Shown piece after piece: positions 33,903 to 42,326 of a stretch of 49,583 nt of DNA. Made by a program: the position numbers and the translations under genes. Location of the stretch: positions 1 to 49,583 of the forward strand of contig DASXIR010000235.1 in assembly GCA_036497895.1 (NCBI GenBank), read 5' to 3'. Below the pieces are notes generated by a model that worked only from the letters and a program-made list of their open reading frames with translations, was not told the DNA's origin and made no database searches. Positions within the stretch are counted from its first letter, which is position 1. Each line of letters starts with the position of its first letter. The DNA comes from CAVQFC01 sp036497895. Its GTDB lineage: Bacteria; Acidobacteriota; Vicinamibacteria; Vicinamibacterales; CAVVIG01.

Positions 33903-36134
33903 CTAGTTCGCAGTCGGCGTGCGCGCTTCCGCCGGCGCGTGCATCTGGTATTCGTGCGGCGGCTCCGCGCCGAGCAGATTCCTGACGAAGTAATCCCAGC
34001 GCCGACGAACCATGTAAGGCTCGTTGCCGAAACCGTGATTGCGGTTCGGCAACATCAGCAGATCGAAGTCCTTGTTCGCCTTGATGAGCTCGTCGACGAC
34101 GAGCAGCGTGTTGTACGGCGGCACGTTGCTGTCCATCGTGCCGTGCGCCAGCAGCAGCTTGCCTTTCAGATTCCTGGCCACGAGCTGGTTCGCCTGATTG
34201 TCGTAGTTGGTGCTGCCGTCTGCCCTGGTCTGAAGTAAACCCTGCCACTTCTCAGCCCAGTCGTCTTCGTAGACGCGGTTGTCGTGGTTGCCGGCTTCCG
34301 AGATCCCCACCTTGAAGAAATCGGGATAGCGGAACATCGCGTCGGCGGTGGCGTAACCGCCGCCGGAGTGGCCGTAGATGCCGGCGCGCTCGAGGTCAAT
34401 GTAGGGATATCTCTCCGCCAGCTGCTTCATGGCGGTCACCTGATCGGCCAGTGTGTTGTCGCCCATATCTCCGTAGTACGCCTGATGAAACTGCTTGGAG
34501 CGCCACGGCGTGCCCATGCCGTCGATTTCAACCACGATGAATCCCAGTTCGGCCAGCGACTGCGCATCGCCGCGTGAGGCCGCGAAGCTGCGGCCGCCGA
34601 CGCTGCCGGTCTGCGGACCGGGGTAAATATGGTTGACGATGGGGTACTTCTTCGCCGGATCGAGGCTGGTCGGCGTATACATCAGGCCGTAAAGATCGGT
34701 GACGCCGTCGCGCGCCTTGACCGTCACCGGCACTGGCGGCTTCCAGCCCGCCGCGACCAGCCGCGAGATATCGGCCTTCTCGAGCGTCACGATCAGCCGG
34801 CCGTCGGTGTCGCGCAACTCGGTCACCGGTGGCACATCCGGCTTCGAGTAGCTGTCCACGAAGAACGTGCCTGACGGCGACAGCGACACATCATGATCCG
34901 CGTCCGCCGGCGTCAGCAGCTGAAGGTTCTTGCCGTCCATGCCGATGCGATAGAAGTGACGGAAGTACGGGTCGCGCCCCTTCTCGCGACCGACGGCCGT
35001 GAAATAGAGCACACGGTTTTTCTCGTCCACACGAAGGAGCTGCGTGACGTTCCCGTCGCCGGTGGTGATTTGGTGCTTCTCTCGGCCGGTCTGCAGATCG
35101 TGCAGGTAAAGCTGGCCCCAGTTGTCGCGCTCGGAGAACCAGACCACTTCGTTCGACGCCGGGAGAAATTTCCAGCTCACCCGGCCGTTGCCAGATTCGA
35201 GGAAGGTCTCGCCTTTTTCCTCGAGCACCTCGCGGACGACGCCCGAGGCCGGGTCGGCCTGCCGCAGTTGCTCGCGTTTGTGGTCGCGCGAGGTCGAGAC
35301 AAAGGCGAGCTTCGACCCGTCAGGACCCCACTGCACATCGTCCCACTCGCCTCGGCACGACACGTCGTCGCACAAGGTCGAGCGATGCTGATCCGGTGGC
35401 AGCTGCAGGCGGACGACCTTGCCACTATCGACCTCGATGACGACCCGCTGGATCATCGTGATCACCGGATCGCCGGGCAGCGGATATTTCCAGGCCTGGA
35501 GCGTCGGGTGGCCGACTTTCGTGTCCACGAGGTACATCTCGCCAACGCCGCGCTGGTCCTGTTGAAAGGTCGCGATTTTCTTCGAGTCGGGCGACCACAG
35601 CAGAATCGCGCGATCGCTGGTGGTCCAGCCCGCGTTGTCGGTGGCGTAGCCGAAGTCTTTCACGCCGTCCTTGGTGAGCTTGGTTTCTTTGCCGCTGGCA
35701 ATGTCGCGCACCCACAGATTCCAGTTGCGGACGAACGCGGTGCGTTTTCCATCGGGCGACTTCACGTCCGCTGATCGCGCCGGGGCGCCGGCGCGGCCGC
35801 CACCGTTGCTACGCAACGCCTCCGTGCATGCCGGCAGGTCGCACGGGGCCTGCGTACCGGTCGCGGCGTTCACCACGATGGCTTCAGGTCCACGCTCCGT
35901 CGTCACGCGATACCAGAAGCGCACTGTCGGCTCGGCCGCGGTCGTCGGAATCCAAACCGGCCGCACCCCACTCCGCAGGACCAGAGGCGCGGTGTTGTAG
36001 GTCATGAACTTCTCGGCGTGCGCGTAGTCCTCGGCCGTGACGATGCGCACCGGGGTGCTCGCCTGTTGAGCTGCCAGAGGCAGAGATGTCAGTGCGGCCA
36101 GCCCGGCGGCGCGAACGATATTCTTGAGAATCAC
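33903..36134 (-). CDS. DPP-IV-family S9 peptidase, secreted
   Basis: A 743-residue prolyl-oligopeptidase-family enzyme: signal peptide (AAGLAALTSLPLAAQ), N-terminal DPP-IV beta-propeller (about 45-480) and alpha/beta-hydrolase domain with the catalytic triad in the usual order: Ser near residue 588 (GIYGHSGGGYA), Asp near 667 (HGTMDSNVPP) and His near 701 (PNRNHGFG). It cleaves dipeptides from peptide N-termini in the periplasm, typically after Pro or Ala. I chose GTG 36134, with AGAGGA upstream; the frame also extends to an ATG at 36215, but those 27 residues do not look like protein of this family and displace the signal peptide. It stands alone, convergent with the small membrane protein. 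Confidence 0.88.
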   Translation of the reverse strand: MILKNIVRAAGLAALTSLPLAAQQASTPVRIVTAEDYAHAEKFMTYNTAPLVLRSGVRPVWIPTTAAEPTVRFWYRVTTERGPEAIVVNAATGTQAPCDLPACTEALRSNGGGRAGAPARSADVKSPDGKRTAFVRNWNLWVRDIASGKETKLTKDGVKDFGYATDNAGWTTSDRAILLWSPDSKKIATFQQDQRGVGEMYLVDTKVGHPTLQAWKYPLPGDPVITMIQRVVIEVDSGKVVRLQLPPDQHRSTLCDDVSCRGEWDDVQWGPDGSKLAFVSTSRDHKREQLRQADPASGVVREVLEEKGETFLESGNGRVSWKFLPASNEVVWFSERDNWGQLYLHDLQTGREKHQITTGDGNVTQLLRVDEKNRVLYFTAVGREKGRDPYFRHFYRIGMDGKNLQLLTPADADHDVSLSPSGTFFVDSYSKPDVPPVTELRDTDGRLIVTLEKADISRLVAAGWKPPVPVTVKARDGVTDLYGLMYTPTSLDPAKKYPIVNHIYPGPQTGSVGGRSFAASRGDAQSLAELGFIVVEIDGMGTPWRSKQFHQAYYGDMGDNTLADQVTAMKQLAERYPYIDLERAGIYGHSGGGYATADAMFRYPDFFKVGISEAGNHDNRVYEDDWAEKWQGLLQTRADGSTNYDNQANQLVARNLKGKLLLAHGTMDSNVPPYNTLLVVDELIKANKDFDLLMLPNRNHGFGNEPYMVRRRWDYFVRNLLGAEPPHEYQMHAPAEARTPTAN

Positions 36135-36254
36135 AGCAGGATTCCTCTCACGTGAAATTATAGAAGACCTGGATTGAACGATCGTCCTCAAAATGCTGCA
36201 CAGCGTGCCTGCCACGGGCCGCCGCGCCGAAGATCGTCAAAAACATTGGCAGAA

Positions 36255-36274
36255 TTGCCATCTTGTAATGGCAA
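36255..36274. promoter_or_regulatory. Dyad in the divergent peptidase/PEGA gap
   Basis: TTGCCAT and ATGGCAA flank a six-base loop (CTTGTA) in the AT-richer 165-base gap. It starts 45 bases before the PEGA gene ATG and could be an operator or a leader hairpin. No protein can be named as its binder. Confidence 0.35.
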
Positions 36275-36299
36275 GGCAAATGCAATTAACGCAAACATT

Positions 36300-37094
36300 A
36301 TGAGGCTCCAACACATCGTCCCAGCAACACTGCTCGCCGCCGCCACGCTGATGGCCGTTCCTGCTTTTGCCGGTCAGCAGCATGGCCATCCCGAAGGCCG
36401 TCGCGGGGCCTCCGCACCTCAAGCTCGAGGACAGGCACAACCGCGAGCTCAAGCAGCGCCGGTAGCGCGGCCGCAGGCCGGACCGTCCAGCGCGTCCCGT
36501 CCGCAGGCGTACGCGCAGCGTTATAACGGCCACAGCAACGCGTACGTTGGTCAGGCCGTTCCGCGCGGAGCCGTCGCGCCTCGCTACGCGCCGAACTACC
36601 ACAGCGCGCCGAACTATCGTTACGCGCCGAATTATCACTACGCGCCGTACGCACCGCGCTACTACGCGCCTCATGCGTACGGTTACGGATACTACGCGCC
36701 ACAGTACTACGGTCCGGGCTACGTGTTCAGGCCGCGCTTCTCGATCGGTTTCGGCTTCTGGGCGGGTTATCCGGTGCCGTATAGCTACGCGTATCCCTAC
36801 CCCGTTCCGGTCTACGGCTACGCACAGCCGCAGAGTATGGTCGTCAATCCCGGCTCGAATTACGGCGGTATCAGTTTCCAGGTGACGCCGTACGAAGCTG
36901 ACGTCTACGTGGACGGGAACTACGCCGGCCATGCCAGCGACTTCGACGGCAGCAAGCAGCCGATGACGCTCGCAGCGGGAACGCACCGCATCGAGATCGT
37001 AGCGAACGGCTACCAGACTTCGAGCTTCGACGTGAACGTGCAGCCTGGTCAGATCATCCCGTATCGCGGCGACCTGCAGCAGGGGCAGTCGTAG
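36300..37094 (+). CDS. Tyrosine-rich secreted PEGA-domain protein
   Basis: A 264-residue protein with a signal peptide (TLLAAATLMAVPAFA). The mature protein starts with a His/Gly/Gln/Ala/Arg-rich segment (about 25-75), then a Tyr/Pro/Ala-rich region of short repeats (RYAPNYH, NYRYAPNYHYAP, about 90-190; also GYGYYAPQYYGPGY), and ends with one PEGA domain (ISFQVTPYEADVYVDGNYAG, about 205-258). PEGA domains are periplasmic or surface beta modules; Tyr-rich repeats of this type may stick to polymers or cross-link. It ends 11 bases from the convergent FAD-monooxygenase remnant. The start is ATG 36300; upstream in-frame codons cover the gap. Confidence 0.75.
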   Translation: MRLQHIVPATLLAAATLMAVPAFAGQQHGHPEGRRGASAPQARGQAQPRAQAAPVARPQAGPSSASRPQAYAQRYNGHSNAYVGQAVPRGAVAPRYAPNYHSAPNYRYAPNYHYAPYAPRYYAPHAYGYGYYAPQYYGPGYVFRPRFSIGFGFWAGYPVPYSYAYPYPVPVYGYAQPQSMVVNPGSNYGGISFQVTPYEADVYVDGNYAGHASDFDGSKQPMTLAAGTHRIEIVANGYQTSSFDVNVQPGQIIPYRGDLQQGQS

Positions 37095-37105
37095 GCCGAG
37101 TGCAG

Positions 37106-37811
37106 CTAAACCGCGGCCGGCGAATGGACGTGTTCCGGCCGCACGCCGACCCCGACCAGCCGCGCCGGTATACGGCGGAGCATCGGGAACCGCCGCAGCA
37201 GCTTCAGAACGATCGGGAGTTGCTGCGGCCCTTTTCCTTTCAGCATCGGACCAAGAAACCGATTCTGGCCAAATCCTCTTCCGAACATTGGCCGCGTTTC
37301 AACGGACCGGCCAGCGCGTTGGCGGCGGCGACCGCATCCTGAATCGCCAGATTAATGCCGACGCCGCCAATCGGGGACATCGCATGCGCCGCGTCGCCGA
37401 TACAGAGCAGGCCAGGTCGATGCCACGATCGCAAGCGATCGACCACCACCGTCAGCAGCTTGATGTCGTTCCAATCCTCGAGCTCGCTCACACGGTCGTG
37501 CATGAACGGCGCGATCGAGACCAGTTTGCAGTGGGTCGGCACGTGGCTGAAATCAGCGACGGTCACCGTTTCGCCGGCGACGCAGCCGCGCAGCTCGTGC
37601 AATTTCGAATGCGGGCGCTTCAGGAATTCGTCGACGATGCCAAGTTCGTAGAGCACTTCCATCGTCGACGGATGGACGGTGTCGCCGCGGAAATCCGCAG
37701 GAAGTCAGCGTGCTTCTCGAGTACGACCGTCCGGACACCGGTGCGGGCGAGCAGAAACCCGAGCATCATTCCGGCGGGTCCGCCGCCGGCGATGACGCAC
37801 TGCGTGGTCAT
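37106..37811 (-). pseudogene. FAD-dependent monooxygenase remnant (PHBH/UbiH type)
   Basis: Three pieces of one flavoprotein in different frames. The first (from ATG 37811) has the FAD-binding GGGPAGM and VVLEKHADFLR. A one-base loss near 37700 then shifts the frame to DFRGDTVHPSTMEVLYELG. In that frame, VADFSHVPTHCK joins directly to PFMHDRVSELEDW, so the central part (about 200 residues in relatives) is missing; the second FAD motif GLLCIGDAAHAMSPIGGVGI follows. Near 37255 a further frame change and loss leads to FLGPMLKGKGPQQLP and the C-terminus RLVGVGVRPEHVHSP. The stop is TAG 37106-37108. Multiple lesions argue against sequencing error; the gene is inactive. Confidence 0.8.
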
Positions 37812-37863
37812 GAGCCAATGATAGGTTGGGGGATTACGGTCGCGGGCCTGGCCGAGCGCGTCT

Positions 37864-37927
37864 GGGCCGAGCAAGCTCGGGCCCCTACGGCGTTCGGTTG
37901 GCGTAGGGGCGGAGCATGCTCCGCCCC
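37864..37927. repeat. REP-like element with nested inverted repeats
   Basis: Three overlapping dyads: GAGC-AA-GCTC extended by GC-rich flanks (37864-37884), GCCCCTACG paired with CGTAGGGGC around a 12-base loop, and a perfect 22-base palindrome (37906-37927) centred on GCATGC. It lies in the 130-base gap between the pseudogene and the CHRD gene. Nested short palindromes of this type are typical of dispersed REP/MITE-like elements. Confidence 0.6.
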
Positions 37928-37941
37928 GGGAAGAATCCGGC

Positions 37942-38460
37942 TTACTGAACCTGTACGAGCTGCCCGCGCATCACGCCGGCGGGGTTCAGGGTCGTGTGAA
38001 TGTTGAAGTAGTAGCCGGACGGGTTGTTGAGGATAGCCTGGACGGTCGCCGCGTCCGCATTGGACGTCGTCGCGGTAAACGTTCCGGATCCGTTGGTCAG
38101 CGTCACGGTTCCGGCCGATCCGACCGCCGTGATTACGATGCCGCCCGGCACGCCAGTGGCGCCCTTGTGGATGTGCGCAATGGTCACCACGGTATTGGGC
38201 GGAAATCCGAACACACTGGCGGTGAATTGCACCGAAGCGGTGGACACGTTGCCCGACGAATCTTTCGTCACATTGAAGACGATGGTCGCGGTACCTGAAC
38301 CGACCGACTCAGCGTTCGTGATCGGTGGGACTTCGTTCGCTGGTAACAGCGTCGCCGTGAAGGTCGGCGCACCGTTGGTCGGGCTGGTGGATGACGAAGA
38401 CGAACCGCATCCGGCGGCGCACAAAGCGAGCACCATGGCGAGAATGGATGAACCCTTCAT
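37942..38460 (-). CDS. CHRD-domain lipoprotein
   Basis: A 172-residue lipoprotein: lipobox near residue 18 (LCAAGC), a Ser-rich linker, and a CHRD domain with FTATLLPANEVPPI, AHIHKGATGVPGGI and the C-terminal YYFNIHTTLNPAGVMRGQL signature. CHRD domains are extracytoplasmic immunoglobulin-like modules of unclear ligand. It follows the barrel gene by 18 bases on the same strand and is probably co-transcribed. Ends with a short VQVQ. Confidence 0.88.
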   Translation of the reverse strand: MKGSSILAMVLALCAAGCGSSSSSTSPTNGAPTFTATLLPANEVPPITNAESVGSGTATIVFNVTKDSSGNVSTASVQFTASVFGFPPNTVVTIAHIHKGATGVPGGIVITAVGSAGTVTLTNGSGTFTATTSNADAATVQAILNNPSGYYFNIHTTLNPAGVMRGQLVQVQ

Positions 38461-38478
38461 CGGCAGACTCCTTCGAAA

Positions 38479-39378
38479 TCAGAAAAACTTACGGGACAGG
38501 TTGAAGCCCAGATAGAGACTGTCGGGATTGCCGCCGCGGGCGAGCTGACCATACGTGACGGCGGACGAGTTGGCGAACGTGATCGCGAACACGTGCGCGC
38601 CGACACGGGCCTCCAGCGAGAACGCGAACTCGGCGTTGCCGGGTGTGTAGCCGGCGGCACGCGGCGAGCCTTCCACCACAACGTAAAGCGTCGGCCGGAT
38701 GCGGATGCGAGTGCCGAGTCCGACGAAGAACGTATTGCGCACTTCCCCGGTGTCCGGCAGCGTGTTGTGGACGACGATCGGCGTCGCGTAAAGCGCCAGC
38801 TTCGAGGCGATCGTCCGTGACACGACCACGCCGAGTGTCGGTGCGTAGCGTTCACTGAAGTTGTTGCCGCCTTCGACGTTGAAGATCGCGGAGATGCCGA
38901 GCGGCATCGAATCGGTCTGGTGGAACGCATCGACCTTGGTGCCGAGCGAGATGGTGCGATCGACGTTGGTCCGCGATGCGATCAACTGGACATGCTTGAA
39001 GAGACCGAAACGGTATTCGAAGTCGATGGTCGCGCCTTCGTCGAGTCCGAACAGGTTCTGGAGCTGCTCCTTGGCAGTGTCCTTCGCCAGGTTCTCGTTG
39101 AAGCGGTGTGTCAGGTGGAAATTGCCGCCGTGCACCGGCAGCGGCAGCGTCGTCGGAAGATTGACCAGGCTGTAGTCCGGCTCCATCGGACGCAAGCGGG
39201 CATCGTCGTCATCGTCCGCCAGCGCCGCCATATCGTCGCCTGCCGACGGTGTGGCCGCGGCGGTGTCTGCGGCCGGCGGCGGCGCCGGTTCGGGAGGCTG
39301 TGCGTGCACGGATTTCGCGCCGCCAAGCATGAGTGTCAGAAACAGAACGGTAGCGGTCGGGCATGAGTGTCGGATCAC
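38479..39378 (-). CDS. DUF5777-like beta-barrel protein
   Basis: A 299-residue protein whose sequence resembles the DUF5777 outer-membrane barrel family: signal peptide (TATVLFLTLMLGGAKSVHAQ), an acidic Ala/Asp-rich linker, then LVNLPTTLPLPVHGGNFHLT, HRFNENLAKDT and strands alternating charged and hydrophobic residues, with a terminal Phe (GFNLSRKFF) as in outer-membrane barrels. I chose GTG 39378, six bases after GGAGG; an ATG at 39429 lies upstream but lacks a site. Family relatives often sit beside CHRD, YceI or cytochrome genes; here the CHRD lipoprotein follows. Function unknown. Confidence 0.78.
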   Translation of the reverse strand: MIRHSCPTATVLFLTLMLGGAKSVHAQPPEPAPPPAADTAAATPSAGDDMAALADDDDDARLRPMEPDYSLVNLPTTLPLPVHGGNFHLTHRFNENLAKDTAKEQLQNLFGLDEGATIDFEYRFGLFKHVQLIASRTNVDRTISLGTKVDAFHQTDSMPLGISAIFNVEGGNNFSERYAPTLGVVVSRTIASKLALYATPIVVHNTLPDTGEVRNTFFVGLGTRIRIRPTLYVVVEGSPRAAGYTPGNAEFAFSLEARVGAHVFAITFANSSAVTYGQLARGGNPDSLYLGFNLSRKFF

Positions 39379-39442
39379 GATGTGCCTCCAAGAGCAAGGT
39401 CCGGACCAGCCGTAACCTGCTGGGAACAATAGAACGCGGGCG

Positions 39443-39462
39443 GTTCGACGTGCGTTCGACGT
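39443..39462. promoter_or_regulatory. Direct repeat, one helical turn apart
   Basis: GTTCGACGT occurs at 39443-39451 and again at 39454-39462, an 11-base period, about 65 bases upstream of the DUF5777-like gene. Such spacing suits tandem binding of a regulator, but this is only a suggestion. Confidence 0.3.
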
Positions 39463-39480
39463 TACTGCGAACGTAAGGCT

Positions 39481-41145
39481 TTACGGTCTGCGATAGACGA
39501 TGTTGCCGCCGACCATCGTCATGGCGACGTGCATCTGTTCGATCTGTTTGGCTGGCACCGCGAGAATGTCGGCGGGAAGGACCACGAGGTCGGCGAGCTT
39601 GCCGGGTTCGATCGAGCCTTTGGTCCGCTCCTCGAACGTGAGGTACGCATTGTTGATGGTTTCGAGCTGGAGCGCTTCTCTCAGGCTGATTCGCTGATCG
39701 GCGCCGAGCACACCTCCGCTGATCGTGTCGCGCGACACGAAATGGTAGATGACCCACAGTGGTGGATAGGGCACCACCGAGGAGTCAGTGCCCCCCGCCA
39801 CCACGAATCCGCGGTCGAGATAATCGCGCAGCGGTGTCGTTCGGGCCGCGCGTATTGGTCCCCAGTAGCTCACGAGGCTCGGTCCCGCCAGGTAGAGATG
39901 ATCCTGCGCCGAGACGACGAGATCGAGCGTTTTCATCCGCGGAAACTGATCCGGGTCCGGAATGAAACCGTGCTCGAGCACCCAGCGTTTGCCTCTGATC
40001 GATCGTTCGGCATTGGCAGCCTCGTACGCGGCGAGCACCTCGTCGATCGCGGCATCGCCGACTGCGTGCGTCGCGACCCGCCACCCGAGACGGTTCAGTT
40101 CCTTCACCACATCGGTGTACGGCGCCTGCTTCATGGTGTTGACGCCGCGGAACGTGCCGCCTTCACCCCATGGTTCGGCGTAAGGCTCGCGCATCCACCC
40201 GCCTTCGAAGCCGCCGTCCACGCCCAGCTTCATGCCGCCGATGCGGAGCCACTCGTCGCCTTCGTCCGGCTTGATCTGCGATGCGGCGATGGCGTCGCGC
40301 ATTTTCTCGGCGCTGTCAGCGGCATTGAACCGTAGCAGCTGGTTGACGCGAATGGTCAGGAGTCCGCGCTGCTTCATCTGTTGCAGAAGCCGATACTGCT
40401 CGACCGGTGCCCCCGGATAGCGGATGCTGGTCAAACCAGCCGCGTTGAGTTTTCTGTGCTGTTCCTGAAGCGCTTCGATCGTGAGCGCCGGGCCGGGCGG
40501 CAGCTGGACCAGCGCCTTGGCGCGATCGATCAGTTCGCCGTTCAGTTCGCCGTCGGGTCCTCGCGTGATGCGCCCTCCGGCCTGCTGCGGCGTTTGCTTC
40601 GTGATGTTCCATTTCCTCAGCGCCGCCGAGTTCAGGATGTACTCGTGGCCGCCGCGAACGGCCACAACCGGATTGTCGGGCGCCACGGAATCGAGATCGG
40701 CGCGGTACGGCAGGCGGTGCTCGGCGAGTTGCGCCTCGTGCCAGTCGCTGTTGGTGACGATGACGTCGCCGGGTCGGGTCTGCTTGACCCGCAGAGCGAT
40801 CGCGCGGAGCACATCGGCGATCGATCGTGAGGTCGAGAGATCGACCCCCGGACCGCCACCAGCATCGTGCAGGTGGCCATCAGCCAGGCCCGGTATCACC
40901 GTCTGACCATGTAGATCGATCAGCCTCGTCTGCGGCCCGGCAAGCGCATTGACAGTGCGATTGGTACCGACAGCCGTGAACCGGCCGCCCGCGATCGCGA
41001 TGGCCTCTGCGATGGAAAACTGCGCATCGACAGTGATCACGTGACCGTTCACGAGAACCGTGTCGGGCGCCGCAGGCTGCGCGGTCGGGTAAATCGCGGC
41101 GATGGCCGGCAACATCGCAATCGCGCAGAGGCGGAAGGCCTTCAT
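39481..41145 (-). CDS. Secreted amidohydrolase 3 (YtcJ-like)
   Basis: A 554-residue metal-dependent hydrolase with a signal peptide (LCAIAMLPAIAAIYPTAQ). An N-terminal composite beta-sandwich (VLVNGHVITVDAQFSIAEAI) leads to the TIM barrel: HxH metal ligands in GLADGHLHDAGG, DSDWHEAQL-like loop (TNSDWHEAQL), a His in THAVGDAAIDE, another in LEHGFI, and the Asp in GGTDSSVVPYPP. The C-terminal SIEPGKLADLVVL is the usual closing strand. YtcJ-like enzymes hydrolyse cyclic or acyl amides; the substrate is unknown. The ATG overlaps the FAH-family stop by 4 bases. Confidence 0.87.
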   Translation of the reverse strand: MKAFRLCAIAMLPAIAAIYPTAQPAAPDTVLVNGHVITVDAQFSIAEAIAIAGGRFTAVGTNRTVNALAGPQTRLIDLHGQTVIPGLADGHLHDAGGGPGVDLSTSRSIADVLRAIALRVKQTRPGDVIVTNSDWHEAQLAEHRLPYRADLDSVAPDNPVVAVRGGHEYILNSAALRKWNITKQTPQQAGGRITRGPDGELNGELIDRAKALVQLPPGPALTIEALQEQHRKLNAAGLTSIRYPGAPVEQYRLLQQMKQRGLLTIRVNQLLRFNAADSAEKMRDAIAASQIKPDEGDEWLRIGGMKLGVDGGFEGGWMREPYAEPWGEGGTFRGVNTMKQAPYTDVVKELNRLGWRVATHAVGDAAIDEVLAAYEAANAERSIRGKRWVLEHGFIPDPDQFPRMKTLDLVVSAQDHLYLAGPSLVSYWGPIRAARTTPLRDYLDRGFVVAGGTDSSVVPYPPLWVIYHFVSRDTISGGVLGADQRISLREALQLETINNAYLTFEERTKGSIEPGKLADLVVLPADILAVPAKQIEQMHVAMTMVGGNIVYRRP

Positions 41146-42215
41146 GGGGTCGGCCCTCGCATCGGTGTGCGCAGAATCCCGATGCCGTCGATCTCGATCG
41201 TGACGACGTCGCCGGGCTTGAGAAATTCTGGCGGCTTTCGGCCTGCACCAACGCCGTCAGGAGTACCGCTCGAGATCACGTCGCCGGGATAGAGCGTGAG
41301 AATTGACGTCAGGTAGCGCACCATGTGCGCTTCGTCCCAGATGAAATTCTTGGTGTCGCCGTCCTGCTTCACCACGCCGTTCACTCTGGTGACAATGTGA
41401 AAGGAGGCCTGATCGGAGACGAACTCCTTCGGCACGATGAATGGCCCGAACGGTGCTGAGCGATCGCCGCTCTTGCCGGCAAACCAGTTCGGGCCCGCGA
41501 ACATTCCGGTCAACGGACGGCGACCGCTGCCGCCGCGGTCGCTGAGGTCGTACATGATGCTGTAGCCGAAGACGTAGTCGTGCGCTTGCGCCTCGCCGAC
41601 CTTGAACGCCGTCTTGCCGATCACGATCGCGAGCTCGCCTTCCCAGTCGATGTTACGGCCCGGCGTAATAGTGTAGGACTCGTCAGGGTCGATGATGCAC
41701 GAGCGTGGTGACTTGGCGAAGAACACCGGGTCTTCGCGGTTCTGATCGGCCTCATTCGCGGCTTTCTGCTGTGGACTCCCGGGCGGAAACATCTCGCCGG
41801 CGTGCAGCTTGTAGTTGGCCGCGATCGCCAGCAGGTTGTAGGGATATTTGATTGGCGCGCGGATCACAACCTGGTGGAGATCGAAGGCGAACGGTGCGGT
41901 GCCGAGCCTGGCACTGGTGTAGTAGTTCGCGATCTGGTAAAGCCGGGGCGACACGCTCGCGTAGTCTTCGATCAACTCACGCATCTCGCCCGGCATCGCG
42001 ACGGTCGGTGCGCGCAGACGTCTGGAAAAATCGGCGCTCGCGGCCGCGACGTCCAGCACGTGCTCGCCCAGCACGAGTCCCACCCGCGCCTTTCCCGCGA
42101 CCTCAAATGTCGCCAGCTTGAACGGTGTGTCCGGCTTCGCCGACACCGCCGGCGGCTGCGCGCGAACCGAGGCCGTCAGGGCCAGCGTCAGAACGAGTAC
42201 GGAAACCCGGCGCAT
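41142..42215 (-). CDS. Secreted fumarylacetoacetate-hydrolase-family protein
   Basis: A 357-residue protein with a signal peptide (RRVSVLVLTLALTASVRAQ). The FAH fold shows the start segment (FKLATFEVAGKARVGLVLGE), the central ELAIVIGKTAFKVGEAQAHD and metal ligands in DWEGE, with YDLSDRG and the C-terminal SGTPDGVGAGRKPPEFLKPG closure. Members hydrolyse or decarboxylate diketo acids in the cytoplasm; export is less usual, and the signal suggests a periplasmic role shared with the downstream amidohydrolase, whose start overlaps its stop by 4 bases. GGGAGG precedes ATG 42215; upstream in-frame sequence is antisense to the HtrA-like gene and rejected. Confidence 0.88.
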   Translation of the reverse strand: MRRVSVLVLTLALTASVRAQPPAVSAKPDTPFKLATFEVAGKARVGLVLGEHVLDVAAASADFSRRLRAPTVAMPGEMRELIEDYASVSPRLYQIANYYTSARLGTAPFAFDLHQVVIRAPIKYPYNLLAIAANYKLHAGEMFPPGSPQQKAANEADQNREDPVFFAKSPRSCIIDPDESYTITPGRNIDWEGELAIVIGKTAFKVGEAQAHDYVFGYSIMYDLSDRGGSGRRPLTGMFAGPNWFAGKSGDRSAPFGPFIVPKEFVSDQASFHIVTRVNGVVKQDGDTKNFIWDEAHMVRYLTSILTLYPGDVISSGTPDGVGAGRKPPEFLKPGDVVTIEIDGIGILRTPMRGPTP

Positions 42216-42326
42216 GAAACCTCCCGATGGGTCGTTGACTGCCGACTGGTGGCTGGCGACCAATCTTACTGTCCAGCCGCCCGTTTGGGTGATTCGAGCC
42301 GTCGCCGGTTCTGTCACGATTCCCGC

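Noticed and set aside
37240..37662. A stand-alone small flavoprotein gene of 140 codons
   Set aside because: It is the middle piece of a decayed monooxygenase: the FAD-binding N-terminus and the C-terminus are in other frames on either side.
41802..42326. Upstream in-frame extension of the dead HtrA gene
   Set aside because: It would overlap the FAH-family gene on the other strand and places no recognisable protein before the HtrA fold; ATG 42327 fits the family start.
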